NCBI RefSeq assembly: GCF_006539285.1
Contig: NZ_BJMS01000027.1
Coordinates: 1 to 48,321 of the forward strand
Direction: 5' to 3'
Length of the DNA stretch: 48,321 bases
Source: Sporolactobacillus inulinus
Lineage (GTDB): Bacteria; Bacillota; Bacilli; Bacillales; Sporolactobacillaceae
In this document: in pieces, positions 15,806 through 25,738 of the stretch
Layout of the letters: every line of letters starts with the position of its first letter
How positions within the stretch are numbered: position 1 is the stretch's first letter
Made by a program: the position numbers and the translations under genes
The notes under the pieces: model-generated
Told to the model about the DNA's origin: nothing
Database searches by the model: none
What the model saw: only the letters and a program-made list of their open reading frames with translations

Positions 15806-17641
15806 ATGAAACGCGTCTATAGAAATATGATCATTTATGTCTTTATCGTTCTGGTTGTTGCAGGCGTGACCAAATGGCTGACCAGTCCAAACAACATTGT
15901 TGAACCGATGTCTTTCAGTACCTTTCAACAACATCTTGCCAAAGGGGATGTCAGAGAACTGACGCTTCAGCCGGATGGGAGTGTCTATACAGCAACAGGC
16001 CGCTTGAATAATGGAAAAAAGAATACGACATTTAGAGCCTATGTCCCGGCAAGTGAAAAGGAAATCAATCAAATTACTTCATTGGCTGAACAATCCAATT
16101 TGACTATTCAACCAGAAGCAAGTACACCTGGTTGGGTCGTATTTCTTACTTCACTGATCCCATTTGTTCTCATGTTCTTGCTGGTTTTCTTTCTCATGAA
16201 TCGTACACGTGGTGGCGGCCAAATGATGAGCGTTGGTAAAAGTAAGGCTAAACTTTATAAAGAGGATAATCATAAAGTCACGTTTAAAGATGTGGCGGGT
16301 GCGGATGAAGAAAAGCAGGAATTAGTTGAGATTGTCGATTTTCTAAAAGAACCGAGAAAATTTATTGCTTTGGGTGCAAGAATACCAAAAGGCGTTTTAC
16401 TTGAAGGACCACCGGGAACAGGGAAAACATTGCTGGCGCGTGCGGTTGCCGGAGAAGCGGGTGTTCCCTTCTTTTCAATCAGCGGCTCTGACTTTGTTGA
16501 AATGTTCGTGGGTGTCGGTGCTTCAAGGGTTCGTGATTTATTTGAACAGGCAAAAAAAAATTCACCTTGTATTATCTTTATTGACGAAATTGATGCCGTC
16601 GGCCGCCAGCGAGGAGCCGGTCTAGGCGGAGGAAACGATGAACGGGAACAGACTTTGAATCAGCTGCTCGTTGAAATGGATGGTTTTGCGGCCGATGAAG
16701 GAATCATAATCATTGCAGCGACAAACAGGCCGGATATTCTGGATCCCGCTTTGATGAGACCAGGCCGTTTTGATCGCCAAATTCCAGTTAGCCGTCCAGA
16801 TCTGAATGGACGTGAGGCTGTACTTCGAGTTCATGCACGAAACAAACCGCTATCGAAAGATATTGATTTGAAAACGGTAGCTAAGTTGACACCAGGATTT
16901 TCCGGAGCAGATTTAGAGAACTTGTTAAATGAAGCAGCACTGGTTGCTGCACGCGCCAACAAGATCGTCATTGATATGGAGGATATTGATGAAGCAGTTG
17001 AACGTGTCATAGCAGGGGTCGCAAAGAAATCACGTGTCATTTCCAAAAAAGAACAAAATATTGTTGCCTATCATGAATCTGGGCATACAATCATTGGTCT
17101 AGCTCTAGACGGTGCCGATGAGGTGCATAAAGTGACGATTATTCCACGTGGACAGGCAGGTGGGTACACTATTTCTTTGCCTAAAGAAGATCGCCATTTA
17201 ATGACCAAACCGGAACTGCTGGAACAGATCACCGGCCTGCTTGGTGGCCGTGTGGCTGAAGAGATCACATTTGGTGAAGTATCTACGGGAGCTAGCAATG
17301 ATTTTCAGAGAGCTACAAATATCGCAAGACGCATGGTGACTGAGTGGGGGATGAGTGAGAAGCTCGGTCCTTTGCAGTTTGGAAATAACGGTAGTCAGCC
17401 CTTTCTAGGTATGATGCAAAATGAACAAAATATTAGTGACCGGGTTGCTTACAAAATTGACACCGAGGTGCAGCAAATCATTAAAAGACAATATGCACGT
17501 TGTAAGGAATTGCTGGTGGAACACCGTGATAAACTGGAGCTGATCGCGCAAACCTTGCTGAAAGTTGAAACACTGGAAGCCGAACAAATTAAGGCATTGT
17601 ATGAACGTGGAGAATATATCGAACCCAGAAATAATCGTTAA
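15806..17641 (+). CDS. ftsH: ATP-dependent zinc metalloprotease FtsH
   Basis: This 611-aa membrane-anchored AAA+ protease degrades misfolded membrane proteins and selected regulators. It has TM1 (about 8-25), an extracytoplasmic domain, TM2 (about 108-130), Walker A GPPGTGKT (about 200), Walker B IIFIDEID, the second region of homology ([20 protein letters not shown]) and the zinc site HESGH (about 422). GGAGGAG lies just before ATG 15806; ATG 15785 would place it inside the gene. Its position inside an accessory stress block, away from the tilS/hpt context typical of the housekeeping gene, suggests an extra copy like those of protein-quality-control islands. That is inference. Confidence 0.93.
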   Translation: MKRVYRNMIIYVFIVLVVAGVTKWLTSPNNIVEPMSFSTFQQHLAKGDVRELTLQPDGSVYTATGRLNNGKKNTTFRAYVPASEKEINQITSLAEQSNLTIQPEASTPGWVVFLTSLIPFVLMFLLVFFLMNRTRGGGQMMSVGKSKAKLYKEDNHKVTFKDVAGADEEKQELVEIVDFLKEPRKFIALGARIPKGVLLEGPPGTGKTLLARAVAGEAGVPFFSISGSDFVEMFVGVGASRVRDLFEQAKKNSPCIIFIDEIDAVGRQRGAGLGGGNDEREQTLNQLLVEMDGFAADEGIIIIAATNRPDILDPALMRPGRFDRQIPVSRPDLNGREAVLRVHARNKPLSKDIDLKTVAKLTPGFSGADLENLLNEAALVAARANKIVIDMEDIDEAVERVIAGVAKKSRVISKKEQNIVAYHESGHTIIGLALDGADEVHKVTIIPRGQAGGYTISLPKEDRHLMTKPELLEQITGLLGGRVAEEITFGEVSTGASNDFQRATNIARRMVTEWGMSEKLGPLQFGNNGSQPFLGMMQNEQNISDRVAYKIDTEVQQIIKRQYARCKELLVEHRDKLELIAQTLLKVETLEAEQIKALYERGEYIEPRNNR

Positions 17642-17769
17642 GGCGAGAAAATGTATTAAAATAGTATGTATTTTAAAAGTTCTTTAAGAAAATTACATTA
17701 AGATGGACGCTTCGTGAGAAACATAGTGATCCCAACGAAAAGTCAATATTTTTGATGAGGTTATAAATG

Positions 17770-17818
17770 AAAAAGGTTAAATTGGGCAGATGTCAATTGC
17801 TCAATTTAACCTTTTTTT
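17770..17818 (+). terminator. Strong intrinsic terminator after ftsH
   Basis: AAAAGGTTAAATTGGGCA (to 17788) pairs with TGCTCAATTTAACCTTTT (from 17798), one G-U pair, followed by a T run. Confidence 0.9.
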
Positions 17819-17831
17819 AGATATTAACAGT

Positions 17832-17877
17832 TTCTACACGTTTTCAACTCAGAATCTACATGATTATCATTTAACAT
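17832..17877 (+). promoter_or_regulatory. Direct-repeat promoter, site c (copper ATPase operon)
   Basis: Three 11-bp units, TTCTACACGTT (17832), TTCAACTCAGA (17843) and ATCTACATGAT (17854-17864), then exactly 7 bp and the -10 TAACAT (17872-17877). Same layout as sites a, b, d and e. The leader from about 17884 to 18041 contains no convincing gene. Confidence 0.65.
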
Positions 17878-18041
17878 TACTTTATGCAAGAGGAAGTCCC
17901 ATTGGATATAAAATACTTAAAATAGACACCATGAATGATGGTATAGCATAAGGGATATCTCTTACTAAGAAACAACAGTATAGAAAACAAACTGAGCATT
18001 AGATTTTCATTTATTAAATACTTTGGAGGGGAGAATTGAAA

Positions 18042-20153
18042 ATGGAAGCTGAAAAAATACAGCACATGCATGAACATCAAGATCATGAGCATGGGATGAT
18101 GACCGGTCACATCAAGCCAGAACAAGGTCAGCAAGGAGAATCAACTGAGGAATTAGAATATCGGTCGCTAATGAAGAAATGGTGGCTGGCAGCTACTGTA
18201 TCTGTTCCTGTTATTTTAGTTTCTTACCCTAATTTATTTCCTGGGTTACGTGAGCTGCTTCCGATGGGAAGCCAGCAACTGTGGTGGGCCAGGTTAATCA
18301 TGGGAATACTCGCCTTGTTCGTCGTGATCCGAAGCGGTGGTCAATTCTTCGTTGGCACCTGGGAAGGCTTGAAACAGCGCTCCGCCAATATGAACACGCT
18401 GATCGCAACCGGTGTTTCGGCGGCGTGGCTCTATTCTCTGGTCGCCCTGTTCTGGCCGCAAATTTTTCCGAGACCTGAAATGGCTGATGTCTACTATGAT
18501 GTCACTACAGTTGTTACGGCGCTTGTTGTTCTTGGATCGGCGCTGGAAGTAAAAGCTAAAGGACGTTCATCCGAAGCCATTAATAAACTGGTTGCCCTTC
18601 AGCCTCAGACAGCCAACGTTGTCAGGGATGGAAAAGAAGTCAAGGTACCGTTAGAGGAAATAAATATCGGTGATCAAATTATTGTCCGTCCCGGTGAAAA
18701 GGTCGCCATAGACGGAACCGTTGTCTCAGGAAGTTCAGCTATTGATGAGTCGATGCTGACCGGAGAATCTATACCTGTGGAAAAGAATGACAGCGATGAA
18801 GTTTTCGGAGGGACGCTGAATAAAACAGGAAGTTTTACATTCAAAGTAACCAAAGAACAAAAGGACTCGGCATTAGCCAATATTGTGGAAATGGTGAAGC
18901 AGGCCCAGGGATCGCGTATACCGGTTCAGAAAGTTGTTGATCAGGTTTCAGCCATCTTTACTCCAGGTGTTATCATTGCGGCCATTCTTGGTTATATCAT
19001 CTGGTATGACTTTGGTCCGCAACCTGGATGGGTCTACGCTTTGATTGTTGCTGTAACCACATTGATTATTGCCTGCCCTTGTGCATTGGGCATGGCCACA
19101 CCAATGTCCTTGACAACGGGAATTGGAAAAGGGGCAGAAAACGGGATTTTAATCCGATCGGGAGAAGCGCTGCAAATCGCACAGAAACTAAGGACGATCG
19201 TCATGGATAAAACCGGCACGATAACGGAAGGAAAGCCTTCACTGACGGATATCGTTCCCCTTGGAAAATTTACTGAGGAAGAACTCCTTCTCATCAGCGC
19301 TTCGGTTGAGCAGGGATCCGAACATCCGCTGGCATCCGCTATTGTGGAAAAGGCTAAGGAGAAAGGGTTGACGCCTGTTAAGAGTGAGGGCTTCAATGCG
19401 ATTCCGGGACATGGAGTTGAAGGAACGGTCGATGGAAAAATGATCTATTTCGGTAATTTAAAACTGATGAAGGAAAAAGGGATTCCTCTGGACGGCTTTA
19501 ACTCTTATGCTGCCTCGATGGCCGATCAGGGAAAGACGCCGATGTTCCTGGCGATCAATGGGGAAGCCGGTGGCATCCTTGCGGTTGCCGATATCGTCAA
19601 GAAGGACTCGCTTTCCGTTATTCATGAATTGAAATCAATGGGCCTGGAAGTCGTGATGATTACCGGGGACAACGAGCGAACGGCCCGCGCGATCGCCAAA
19701 CAGGTGGGCATTGATCAGGTCCTGGCGGAGGTCCTTCCTCAGCATAAGGCGGAAAATGTCCGCAGGCTTCAGGAAGAAGGGAAGAAAGTGGCGATGGTCG
19801 GCGACGGCATTAACGATGCACCGGCACTCACACAGGCCGATGTCGGTATTGCCATTGGAACCGGAACGGATGTCGCCATTGAAGCAAGTGATATCACACT
19901 CATTTCCGGGAGCCTGGAGGGGGTTGTTAGGGCTATTAGAGTCAGCCGAGCCACGATGAAAAACATCTACGAAGGTTTATTCGGCGCCTTTATTTACAAT
20001 GCAATCGGTATTCCCATTGCCTTGGGTGTGCTCTATCCCTTCACGGGCATCCTGTTATCGCCGCTGGTTGCCGCAGCAGCCATGGCGTTCAGTTCTTTAA
20101 CTGTTGTCCTGAACGCGAACCGTTTGAAACAATTGAAACTTAAATTTAATTAA
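18042..20153 (+). CDS. Copper/silver-type P1B ATPase with His-rich N-terminus (no HMA domain)
   Basis: This 703-aa pump replaces the usual HMA domains with a short His/Met tail ([13 protein letters not shown], six His in the first 23 residues). Core motifs are [20 protein letters not shown] (CPC), [17 protein letters not shown] and GDGINDAP. The helix signatures ([33 protein letters not shown]) place it with Cu(I)/Ag(I) pumps such as SilP/CopF-type proteins. ATG 18042 is 8 nt from GGAGGGGAG; TTG 18036 is too close. It is cotranscribed with a cupredoxin and a membrane methyltransferase under promoter c. It differs from copA at 166 in both tail and neighbours. Confidence 0.92.
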   Translation: MEAEKIQHMHEHQDHEHGMMTGHIKPEQGQQGESTEELEYRSLMKKWWLAATVSVPVILVSYPNLFPGLRELLPMGSQQLWWARLIMGILALFVVIRSGGQFFVGTWEGLKQRSANMNTLIATGVSAAWLYSLVALFWPQIFPRPEMADVYYDVTTVVTALVVLGSALEVKAKGRSSEAINKLVALQPQTANVVRDGKEVKVPLEEINIGDQIIVRPGEKVAIDGTVVSGSSAIDESMLTGESIPVEKNDSDEVFGGTLNKTGSFTFKVTKEQKDSALANIVEMVKQAQGSRIPVQKVVDQVSAIFTPGVIIAAILGYIIWYDFGPQPGWVYALIVAVTTLIIACPCALGMATPMSLTTGIGKGAENGILIRSGEALQIAQKLRTIVMDKTGTITEGKPSLTDIVPLGKFTEEELLLISASVEQGSEHPLASAIVEKAKEKGLTPVKSEGFNAIPGHGVEGTVDGKMIYFGNLKLMKEKGIPLDGFNSYAASMADQGKTPMFLAINGEAGGILAVADIVKKDSLSVIHELKSMGLEVVMITGDNERTARAIAKQVGIDQVLAEVLPQHKAENVRRLQEEGKKVAMVGDGINDAPALTQADVGIAIGTGTDVAIEASDITLISGSLEGVVRAIRVSRATMKNIYEGLFGAFIYNAIGIPIALGVLYPFTGILLSPLVAAAAMAFSSLTVVLNANRLKQLKLKFN

Positions 20154-20172
20154 AGAGGGGAGAATGATTCAA

Positions 20173-20544
20173 ATGAATTGGTTTGTTACAGTTGTTGGAC
20201 TGTTATTAATTGGTGTGATCGCCTGGTACTTCTGGGGACCGAAAAAAGGAGGAAGCCTTGCGGAAACGAATGCTTCCGGTTTTCAGGAGGCTAAGATCCT
20301 GGTTAAAAACGGCTATAATCCGTCCCGTATTGTTGTCCAGAGCGGGAAACCGGTTCGATTTGAGTTTACCCGTATAGAGACAGGAGCCTGTGACGGAATG
20401 GTTATTTTTCCTGGATTTGAGAAAAGCGCGACGCTGCCGGCTGGAGAAAAGGTTATTGTTGATCTCCCTCCCATGAAAACAGGATCCTATGACTTTACCT
20501 GCCAGATGGGGATGTTCAGAGGAAAGATTATTGTGAAAAACTAA
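20173..20544 (+). CDS. Membrane-anchored cupredoxin-domain protein
   Basis: This protein of about 123 aa has one N-terminal membrane helix (about 3-20) and an extracytoplasmic cupredoxin-like beta fold. Candidate copper ligands are the Cys in TGACDGM and the Cys/Met group in FTCQMGMFRGKI. It probably takes copper exported by the ATPase encoded 19 bp upstream, or guards the membrane surface. That partnership is inferred from gene order, which recurs with copper ATPases. ATG 20173 is preferred, 10 nt from GAGGGGAG; ATG 20164 almost touches it. Confidence 0.82.
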   Translation: MNWFVTVVGLLLIGVIAWYFWGPKKGGSLAETNASGFQEAKILVKNGYNPSRIVVQSGKPVRFEFTRIETGACDGMVIFPGFEKSATLPAGEKVIVDLPPMKTGSYDFTCQMGMFRGKIIVKN

Positions 20545-20605
20545 AAAAATAAAACAAGAAACAATGAGCTGGTTTATAGATTATTTATGAAGAGGAGATT
20601 TGCTC

Positions 20606-21259
20606 ATGCCTGATGGAAAATACGCGTACGGTCTATGGGGTGCTGTCCTATTCAACATCGTTTTCTTCGGACTGTTTGCTTACTCCGTGTTTAAACCGAC
20701 GACAAAACGGGACTGGAGAACTTTGGGGGCATTTACAGGGTTTATGGTCGCTTTGTTCAGCGAAATGTTTGGTTATCCCCTGACCATCTATATCCTGACA
20801 TCTATCCTTGGGAAGAATTATCCAGTTCTTGATCCGTTCAATCATATTAATGGTCATCTATGGGTGGCAGTAGCAGGAGGATCTCCGATTTTATTTGATA
20901 TTCTTCACCCTTTAAGCAATGTGTTTATTTTTGGCGGATTGATTATTATCGGGATTGGTTGGAGAAAAATACATTCAGGGGAAGGAAAATTAGTCACGGA
21001 TGGGATCTACCGATTTATTCGCCATCCTCAATACACCGGTTTCGGAGTGGCAATTATCGGTTTTCTGATTCAATGGCCAACGTTAATTACACTCATTATG
21101 GCGCCTACTTTACTGATTATGTACAGGAAACTGGCAAAAAGAGAAGAACAGAACATGATTCAAGAGTTTGGTGAGGAATATCTCGAGTATATGAAAAAGG
21201 TACCTAGATTCGTTCCAAAGATACATTTAACTAATTTCACAAAGAAGGAAACAAATTAA
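20606..21259 (+). CDS. Isoprenylcysteine carboxyl methyltransferase-family membrane protein
   Basis: This 217-aa protein has about five membrane helices and the SAM-binding signature of the ICMT/PEMT family near the C-terminus (IRHPQYTGF, then KREEQNMIQEFGEEYLEYMKKVPRFVP). Bacterial members methylate small lipophilic or membrane substrates, mostly unknown. ATG 20606 follows AGAGGAG by 8 nt. It is the third gene of the copper ATPase operon, converging on cadA. Its substrate cannot be deduced; a role in modifying membrane lipids or quinones under copper stress is only a guess. Confidence 0.85.
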   Translation: MPDGKYAYGLWGAVLFNIVFFGLFAYSVFKPTTKRDWRTLGAFTGFMVALFSEMFGYPLTIYILTSILGKNYPVLDPFNHINGHLWVAVAGGSPILFDILHPLSNVFIFGGLIIIGIGWRKIHSGEGKLVTDGIYRFIRHPQYTGFGVAIIGFLIQWPTLITLIMAPTLLIMYRKLAKREEQNMIQEFGEEYLEYMKKVPRFVPKIHLTNFTKKETN

Positions 21260-21500
21260 AAGAAACTGACAGATGATCCTTTTACTATTTATACATGGAT
21301 TCTTTTAATCATTAATTTTAGTGTGGTAGATTACTCACTCTCTGTGTTCCTCTGTGATTAATTTGAGAAAACATTAAAACATTGAACAAACAATGATGGT
21401 AACCGGACCGCTTCACATAATCGACCAAACTTATCTGTGTATCAATGCTGTTCCAAAACGTACTAACTTACACATCCCCCCATCTTCCATAATCAGCACT

Positions 21501-21530
21501 AAAACCTTCGCCAATCAAGCGAAGGTTTTG
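21501..21530. terminator. Shared terminator hairpin between converging operons
   Basis: A perfect 11-bp stem AAAACCTTCGC (21501-21511)/GCGAAGGTTTT (21519-21529) with T/A-rich flanks on both sides serves the copper ATPase operon (+) and cadCA (-). The stretch 21260-21500 shows no gene. Confidence 0.7.
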
Positions 21531-21540
21531 TCTTTGATTT

Positions 21541-23655
21541 TTACTCTTTAACTTTCGCGAGTCGTAAACTGTTCAATGTGACAATTATTGTAGCTCCCAC
21601 ATCAGCTAAAATAGCAATCCATAGTGTTAGCCACCCTGGGAAAATAAGCAATATAGAAATAGCTTTAATAGCTAGTGAGAACGTGACGTTTTGTTTAATA
21701 ATCGCCAAAGCTTTACGGCTCAATTTTATTGTGTAGGGCAATTTTGTTAAATCATCAGACATAAGGGCAATGTCGGCTGTCTCTAAAGCTGTATCTGTTC
21801 CAGCACCCCCCATAGCAATACCCACAGTGGCTTCTGCCAATGCTGGGGCATCGTTCACCCCATCACCAACCATTGCAACCTTTTGCTTCCCACGATAGGA
21901 CTTAATATAATTTAGCTTTTCTTCCGGTAGCAATTCTGCTTGAATATCAGAAACACCGACTTCTTTTCCTATTGTCTCGGCTGTACTTTTGTTGTCCCCT
22001 GTTAACATTACAGTTTGTTCAATACCGGACTGATGAAGTTTTTGGATAACATTCTTCGCTGAATCTCTTAGCTTATCAGCCACAGCGATAAGGGCAAGAA
22101 TATCTCCGTCCGTTCCAAAAACCATTACTGTTTTCCCTTGCTTTTGAAGGGTTACAATCTGATTATGAATAGCTTTTTTAATCCCATTAGAAAGTGTTTC
22201 TTCAAAAAGGTTCGGGCTTCCCACATAGTACATGTTCTGGTTAATTCTAGCCTTGACACCTTTACCAGTAATGGATTGAAAGTCCTCAATCTCAATATCG
22301 TTAAATTTCAGCCTTTCTTCCTCAGCCTTCCTAACAATGGCTGAGGCGAGTGGGTGCTGAGATCCTTTTTCAAGAGCCGCTGTTAAGGTTATGATATCTT
22401 GTTCGTTTTTATTAAAAGTTACAACGTCTGTAACCTCTGGAATCCCTCTTGTTAATGTACCGGTTTTATCAAAGGCAATAACCTTGAGGGAGCCAGCTTC
22501 TTCTAGGTGAACTCCTCCTTTGATAATTACACCGTTTTTGGCAGCATTTCCTATCGATGTGACAATAGCTACGGGTGTAGAAATGACCAGAGCACACGGG
22601 CAACCGACAACCAGCAAGGCTAACCCTCGATAGATCCAATCTCCCCAAGAATCTCCCATGAATAAAGGAGGAATCACGGACAACAGGACAGCGAAAATAA
22701 TAATCGCTGGCGTATAGACTTTTGCAAAACGATCAACAAACGTCTGAGAAGGTGCTTTTTCTGCTTGAGATTCTTCAACTAAATGAATAATTTTAGAAAG
22801 AGTTGTATCTTCAACTCTTTTTGTAACTTTGACCTCCAACAAACCTTCTTCATTTAATGTCCCAGCAAAGACTTCGTCATTAATGGTTTTTGTTACTGGT
22901 ACTGACTCGCCAGTAATGGCGGCTTGATTTAGAGTCGATGTTCCATTAGTCACAACTCCGTCCATAGCCAATTTTTGCCCTGGTTTCACAATCATTGTGT
23001 CACCAACCTGAACATCTACAACAGGGACCATCAATTCTTGACCGTTCCGACGAATCAATGTTTCTTTTGGTGCAATTTTCATTAACGATTGAATAGATTG
23101 TCTCGCTTTATCTGCTGAATAACTTTCTAACGCTTCACTAATCGCAAAGAGAATAACAACCGTTGCTCCTTCTTCCCATTTACCTATCGCGGCCGCTCCT
23201 ATAATAGCAATCGTCATAAGAGTGTCCATATCAAAGTCAAGCCGAATCAGATTTTTAAAACCTTCAATGAATAACGAGTAGCCACCGATGATAATAGCCG
23301 CTAAAAATCCGATGGTAGGAATCAGACTCAGCTCTCCGTATTGAGTCCCAATAATCCAACTGATTATCAATAGAAAGGCTGAAATGTAGACTTTAAAATT
23401 TTCTTTTTGCTTCCAAAATGGTACATGTTCAACAGTTTGTTCTGCTTCATCCCTGACTTTTAATTTTTCAAATGCTCCTGCTTTTTCTAACGCTTCAATG
23501 GTTGTGTTTCCAGTAACCATAATCTTAGAAGCGCCAAAATTCACTTTAGCTTCAATCACTCCATCTAACCGCTTTACATTTTTTTCAAACTTGTTCGCGC
23601 ATTCCATGCAGTCAAACCCTTGAACTCGATATGACTTGACTTGTTGTTCAGACAT
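21541..23655 (-). CDS. cadA: Cadmium/zinc-exporting ATPase CadA
   Basis: This 704-aa P1B-2 ATPase exports Cd(II), Zn(II) and Pb(II). It has one HMA domain with C16xxC19 (GFDCMEC), followed by [12 protein letters not shown] and [10 protein letters not shown], which match the CadA line of staphylococcal plasmids. ITGES, the CPC motif ([10 protein letters not shown]), [13 protein letters not shown] and GDGVNDAP are intact, as is the final-helix Asp ([17 protein letters not shown]). It overlaps cadC by 8 bp (ATGTCTGA), so translation is coupled. Its two own operators make it a self-contained resistance cassette. Confidence 0.95.
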   Translation of the reverse strand: MSEQQVKSYRVQGFDCMECANKFEKNVKRLDGVIEAKVNFGASKIMVTGNTTIEALEKAGAFEKLKVRDEAEQTVEHVPFWKQKENFKVYISAFLLIISWIIGTQYGELSLIPTIGFLAAIIIGGYSLFIEGFKNLIRLDFDMDTLMTIAIIGAAAIGKWEEGATVVILFAISEALESYSADKARQSIQSLMKIAPKETLIRRNGQELMVPVVDVQVGDTMIVKPGQKLAMDGVVTNGTSTLNQAAITGESVPVTKTINDEVFAGTLNEEGLLEVKVTKRVEDTTLSKIIHLVEESQAEKAPSQTFVDRFAKVYTPAIIIFAVLLSVIPPLFMGDSWGDWIYRGLALLVVGCPCALVISTPVAIVTSIGNAAKNGVIIKGGVHLEEAGSLKVIAFDKTGTLTRGIPEVTDVVTFNKNEQDIITLTAALEKGSQHPLASAIVRKAEEERLKFNDIEIEDFQSITGKGVKARINQNMYYVGSPNLFEETLSNGIKKAIHNQIVTLQKQGKTVMVFGTDGDILALIAVADKLRDSAKNVIQKLHQSGIEQTVMLTGDNKSTAETIGKEVGVSDIQAELLPEEKLNYIKSYRGKQKVAMVGDGVNDAPALAEATVGIAMGGAGTDTALETADIALMSDDLTKLPYTIKLSRKALAIIKQNVTFSLAIKAISILLIFPGWLTLWIAILADVGATIIVTLNSLRLAKVKE

Positions 23656-24022
23656 GAGTTTTCTCCTCTTTTCTGTGCGTCATTGCAATAGAAATTAATT
23701 GTTTGATGTGTTCATCATCAAGCGAATAAAATGCCATTTTTCCGTCCTTTCGATATTTTACAAGACCTTGCTTACGGAGAGTGCGTAGGTGATGTGAAGC
23801 CGTTGCTATGGAAGAACCAATAATGTTTGCAACGTCACAAACACATAGCTCCTTATCTTGACATAAGGCAAAGACTATTTTTGACCTATTTTCATCAGCA
23901 AGCGCTTTGAACAATCGAACAACGCGAGATAGCCCATCATTTTCATTTTTTAAAAGGCCTTGTATGCGATTGACCTTTTCTTCGTCATAGCGATAAATTT
24001 CACATGTATCTTTTTCGACCAC
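23648..24022 (-). CDS. cadC: Cadmium-sensing ArsR-family repressor CadC
   Basis: This 124-aa repressor opens with the CadC hallmark [18 protein letters not shown] and has Cys in DTCEI plus C-V-C in [10 protein letters not shown]. Those are the Cys thiolates that bind Cd(II) or Pb(II) in pI258 CadC. The recognition helix is [15 protein letters not shown]. The best start is GTG at 24020-24022, 9 nt after AAGGAGG, which gives the length of known CadC; an upstream ATG at 24043 overlaps that site. It represses its own operon through the operators at 24042-24108. Confidence 0.94.
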   Translation of the reverse strand: MVEKDTCEIYRYDEEKVNRIQGLLKNENDGLSRVVRLFKALADENRSKIVFALCQDKELCVCDVANIIGSSIATASHHLRTLRKQGLVKYRKDGKMAFYSLDDEHIKQLISIAMTHRKEEKTHV

Positions 24023-24041
24023 TAATAGCGACCTCCTTATC

Positions 24042-24108
24042 ATTCAAATATTCATTTGATTATATTATACATCATTTCTTATTTTATTCAAATGTACATT
24101 TGAATAAA
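24042..24108 (-). promoter_or_regulatory. cad promoter with two CadC operators
   Basis: On the minus strand, -35 TTGAAT (24086-24091) and -10 TATAAT (24064-24069) are 16 bp apart. Operator 1, ATTCAAATATTCATTTGAT (24042-24060), lies downstream of the -10 and matches the known cadO form. Operator 2 is a 26-bp perfect palindrome (24083-24108, core ATTCAAATGTACATTTGAAT) covering the -35. From 24109 to 24269 I see nothing else. Confidence 0.88.
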
Positions 24109-24269
24109 TTTTTTTAGTGTGCTAGAGATGTCAATTATGTGCCATTAACTACAGAAAAATAAGATGATAAAAGATAGATGACTTTTTTTCCTTTGGTCAA
24201 TCTCCATGACCTTCTTCATTGATATGCATCACCAAAAATTTTTCTATAATCATAACCGAAGTTTATCGT

Positions 24270-24304
24270 TTCCACATCGTTTCCACACATTTTTGCAATA
24301 GGAT
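24270..24304 (+). promoter_or_regulatory. Direct-repeat promoter, site d (Lgt-like operon)
   Basis: TTCCACATCGT (24270) and TTCCACACATT (24281-24291), then 7 bp, then the -10 TAGGAT (24299-24304). A third, degenerate unit may lie at 24259. The start would be near 24311, with GGGAGGAAGG before ATG 24349. Confidence 0.65.
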
Positions 24305-24348
24305 TCAACTTATAAAGTGATTATTTTTATTAAAAGGGAGGAAGGTTC

Positions 24349-25134
24349 ATGTGGTTTCCAGGACCTGTTTTATTTAGAATCGGACCGATTCCAATTAATA
24401 CGTTGGGTGCTTCGGTAGCTCTGGCAACGCTCTTTGGTTTATGGTTGATAAATCGTGAGGCCAAGAGGCAAGGTATTCAAGCGGATTACATGGTGGAATT
24501 CGCTATTTATTGTGTATTGGGTGGTGTTCTTGGAGCAAGATTGTGGTTTGTTCTCTTCAAATGGCCGTATTACGCTGCTCATCCAGCAGAAATTTTTATG
24601 GTTTGGATGGGGGGACTGGCAATACAAGGTGGCATTCTCGGCGGTACTTTAGTAGGGATCTGGCTCGCTAAGAAGCATAAATTGCCAGTTTGGCAGGTAG
24701 CCGATATCGTGGCACCGGCGTTAATACTCGGAATGGCGATTGGTCGCATATCAGATTTTCTTACCGGTGACGCTTATGGTATTCCAAGCAATTCCATCTT
24801 GGCTGTTTCCTATCCTCCGGGAACATTTGTCTACAACATCTTTGGCAGCACGCCGGTCCTGCCGATGCCCTTATTTGAGGCCATCGGTGATTTGATCATC
24901 TTTGGCTTTTTGCTATTGATTAAATATAGAAAACCATTCCAAGGGTTTCTATTCCTTCAGATGTTAATACTTTACTCAACGTTGAGATTTACTTTAGAGT
25001 TCTGGAGAGGAGACAGCCTAAGGACATTACTTAATCTGAAAGTCGCTCAATTGACGGCTTTGGCAACGATTATCTTAGCGATCGGTTTTATGATCGGACG
25101 CTATAGACAAATGAAAGCTGCTCATCGAGAGTAA
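24349..25134 (+). CDS. Prolipoprotein diacylglyceryl transferase-like protein with altered catalytic residues
   Basis: This 261-aa polytopic membrane protein has the Lgt fold: LPVWQVADIVAPALILGMAIGR, then YGIPS, and a C-terminal RFTLEFWRGDS. Lgt attaches diacylglycerol to lipobox cysteines. Key positions differ from canonical Lgt. The HGG His is Gln (GGLAIQGG). In the signature GRxGNFxNGE the Asn is Asp and the Glu is Asp (GRISDFLTGDAYG). The signature Arg and the C-terminal Arg/Glu are kept. It may be a specialised paralogue for lipoproteins of the island, or have another lipid-linked function. It heads an operon with a His-tailed membrane protein, under promoter d. Confidence 0.85.
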   Translation: MWFPGPVLFRIGPIPINTLGASVALATLFGLWLINREAKRQGIQADYMVEFAIYCVLGGVLGARLWFVLFKWPYYAAHPAEIFMVWMGGLAIQGGILGGTLVGIWLAKKHKLPVWQVADIVAPALILGMAIGRISDFLTGDAYGIPSNSILAVSYPPGTFVYNIFGSTPVLPMPLFEAIGDLIIFGFLLLIKYRKPFQGFLFLQMLILYSTLRFTLEFWRGDSLRTLLNLKVAQLTALATIILAIGFMIGRYRQMKAAHRE

Positions 25135-25171
25135 CAAAGAAAATTAGGAAACAAAGAAAAGGAGAAGCGGC

Positions 25172-25603
25172 ATGAGGAACAGAAAATCTGGATCAGTTTC
25201 AGCAAATAAAAAGTCAAATCGAGGGAAAACCTTACTAAAAACCATAGGTTCTGTCCTTTTCGCCATTATTGCTACATCCCATCACTGGCTGCATATACTG
25301 TTGATTTCTGTCGGTTTAACGTCGATCGGGGCAGTTTTATTTAATATGCCTCCCCTTTTAAAAGTCATCCTGTTACTCATTTCCCTTGTCATTTCGATCC
25401 GGTTTATTTTCGTAGCGAAACGCAAATGGAGACATGAACGCCCGGTCGCATGGGTTTATGCCATCGCTTCGATTCTTTCGATTGTGATTGTATTTTCTGC
25501 TGTACCCCAGACAATCAGTACGATCATTCAGCCACCTTCAAACACACAGAATCCTAACAGCATAAACACGCATGACCATAATCATAGTGATATGAATAAA
25601 TAG
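25172..25603 (+). CDS. Four-helix membrane protein with His-rich tail
   Basis: This 143-aa protein starts with a basic stretch (about 25 residues). Hydrophobic segments follow at about 26-45, 46-58, 63-80 and 90-110, then a Pro/Asn/Ser linker and a metal-binding-like tail (NTHDHNHSDMNK). An internal SHHWLH lies in the first helix. No family is recognised. It has the size and topology of small metal-uptake proteins such as MerC but lacks their Cys pairs. AAGGAGAAG lies before ATG 25172. It is probably cotranscribed with the Lgt-like gene 37 bp upstream. Confidence 0.65.
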   Translation: MRNRKSGSVSANKKSNRGKTLLKTIGSVLFAIIATSHHWLHILLISVGLTSIGAVLFNMPPLLKVILLLISLVISIRFIFVAKRKWRHERPVAWVYAIASILSIVIVFSAVPQTISTIIQPPSNTQNPNSINTHDHNHSDMNK

Positions 25604-25738
25604 TGGTGAAATGATTTTTAGCAAATGGCAAGCAGGACATAGGGTGACTTTCTATTTTTATGAGGAATGTACGTATTTTCATGATGTGAGAATTGCATCA
25701 GTCTCTAAAAGATTGAAGGCTAAAAGGTTGGAAACAAA

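Noticed and set aside
17884-17925. 13-codon frame at the predicted start of the copper ATPase transcript
   Set aside because: No ribosome site and would be leaderless; random frames of this length are common.
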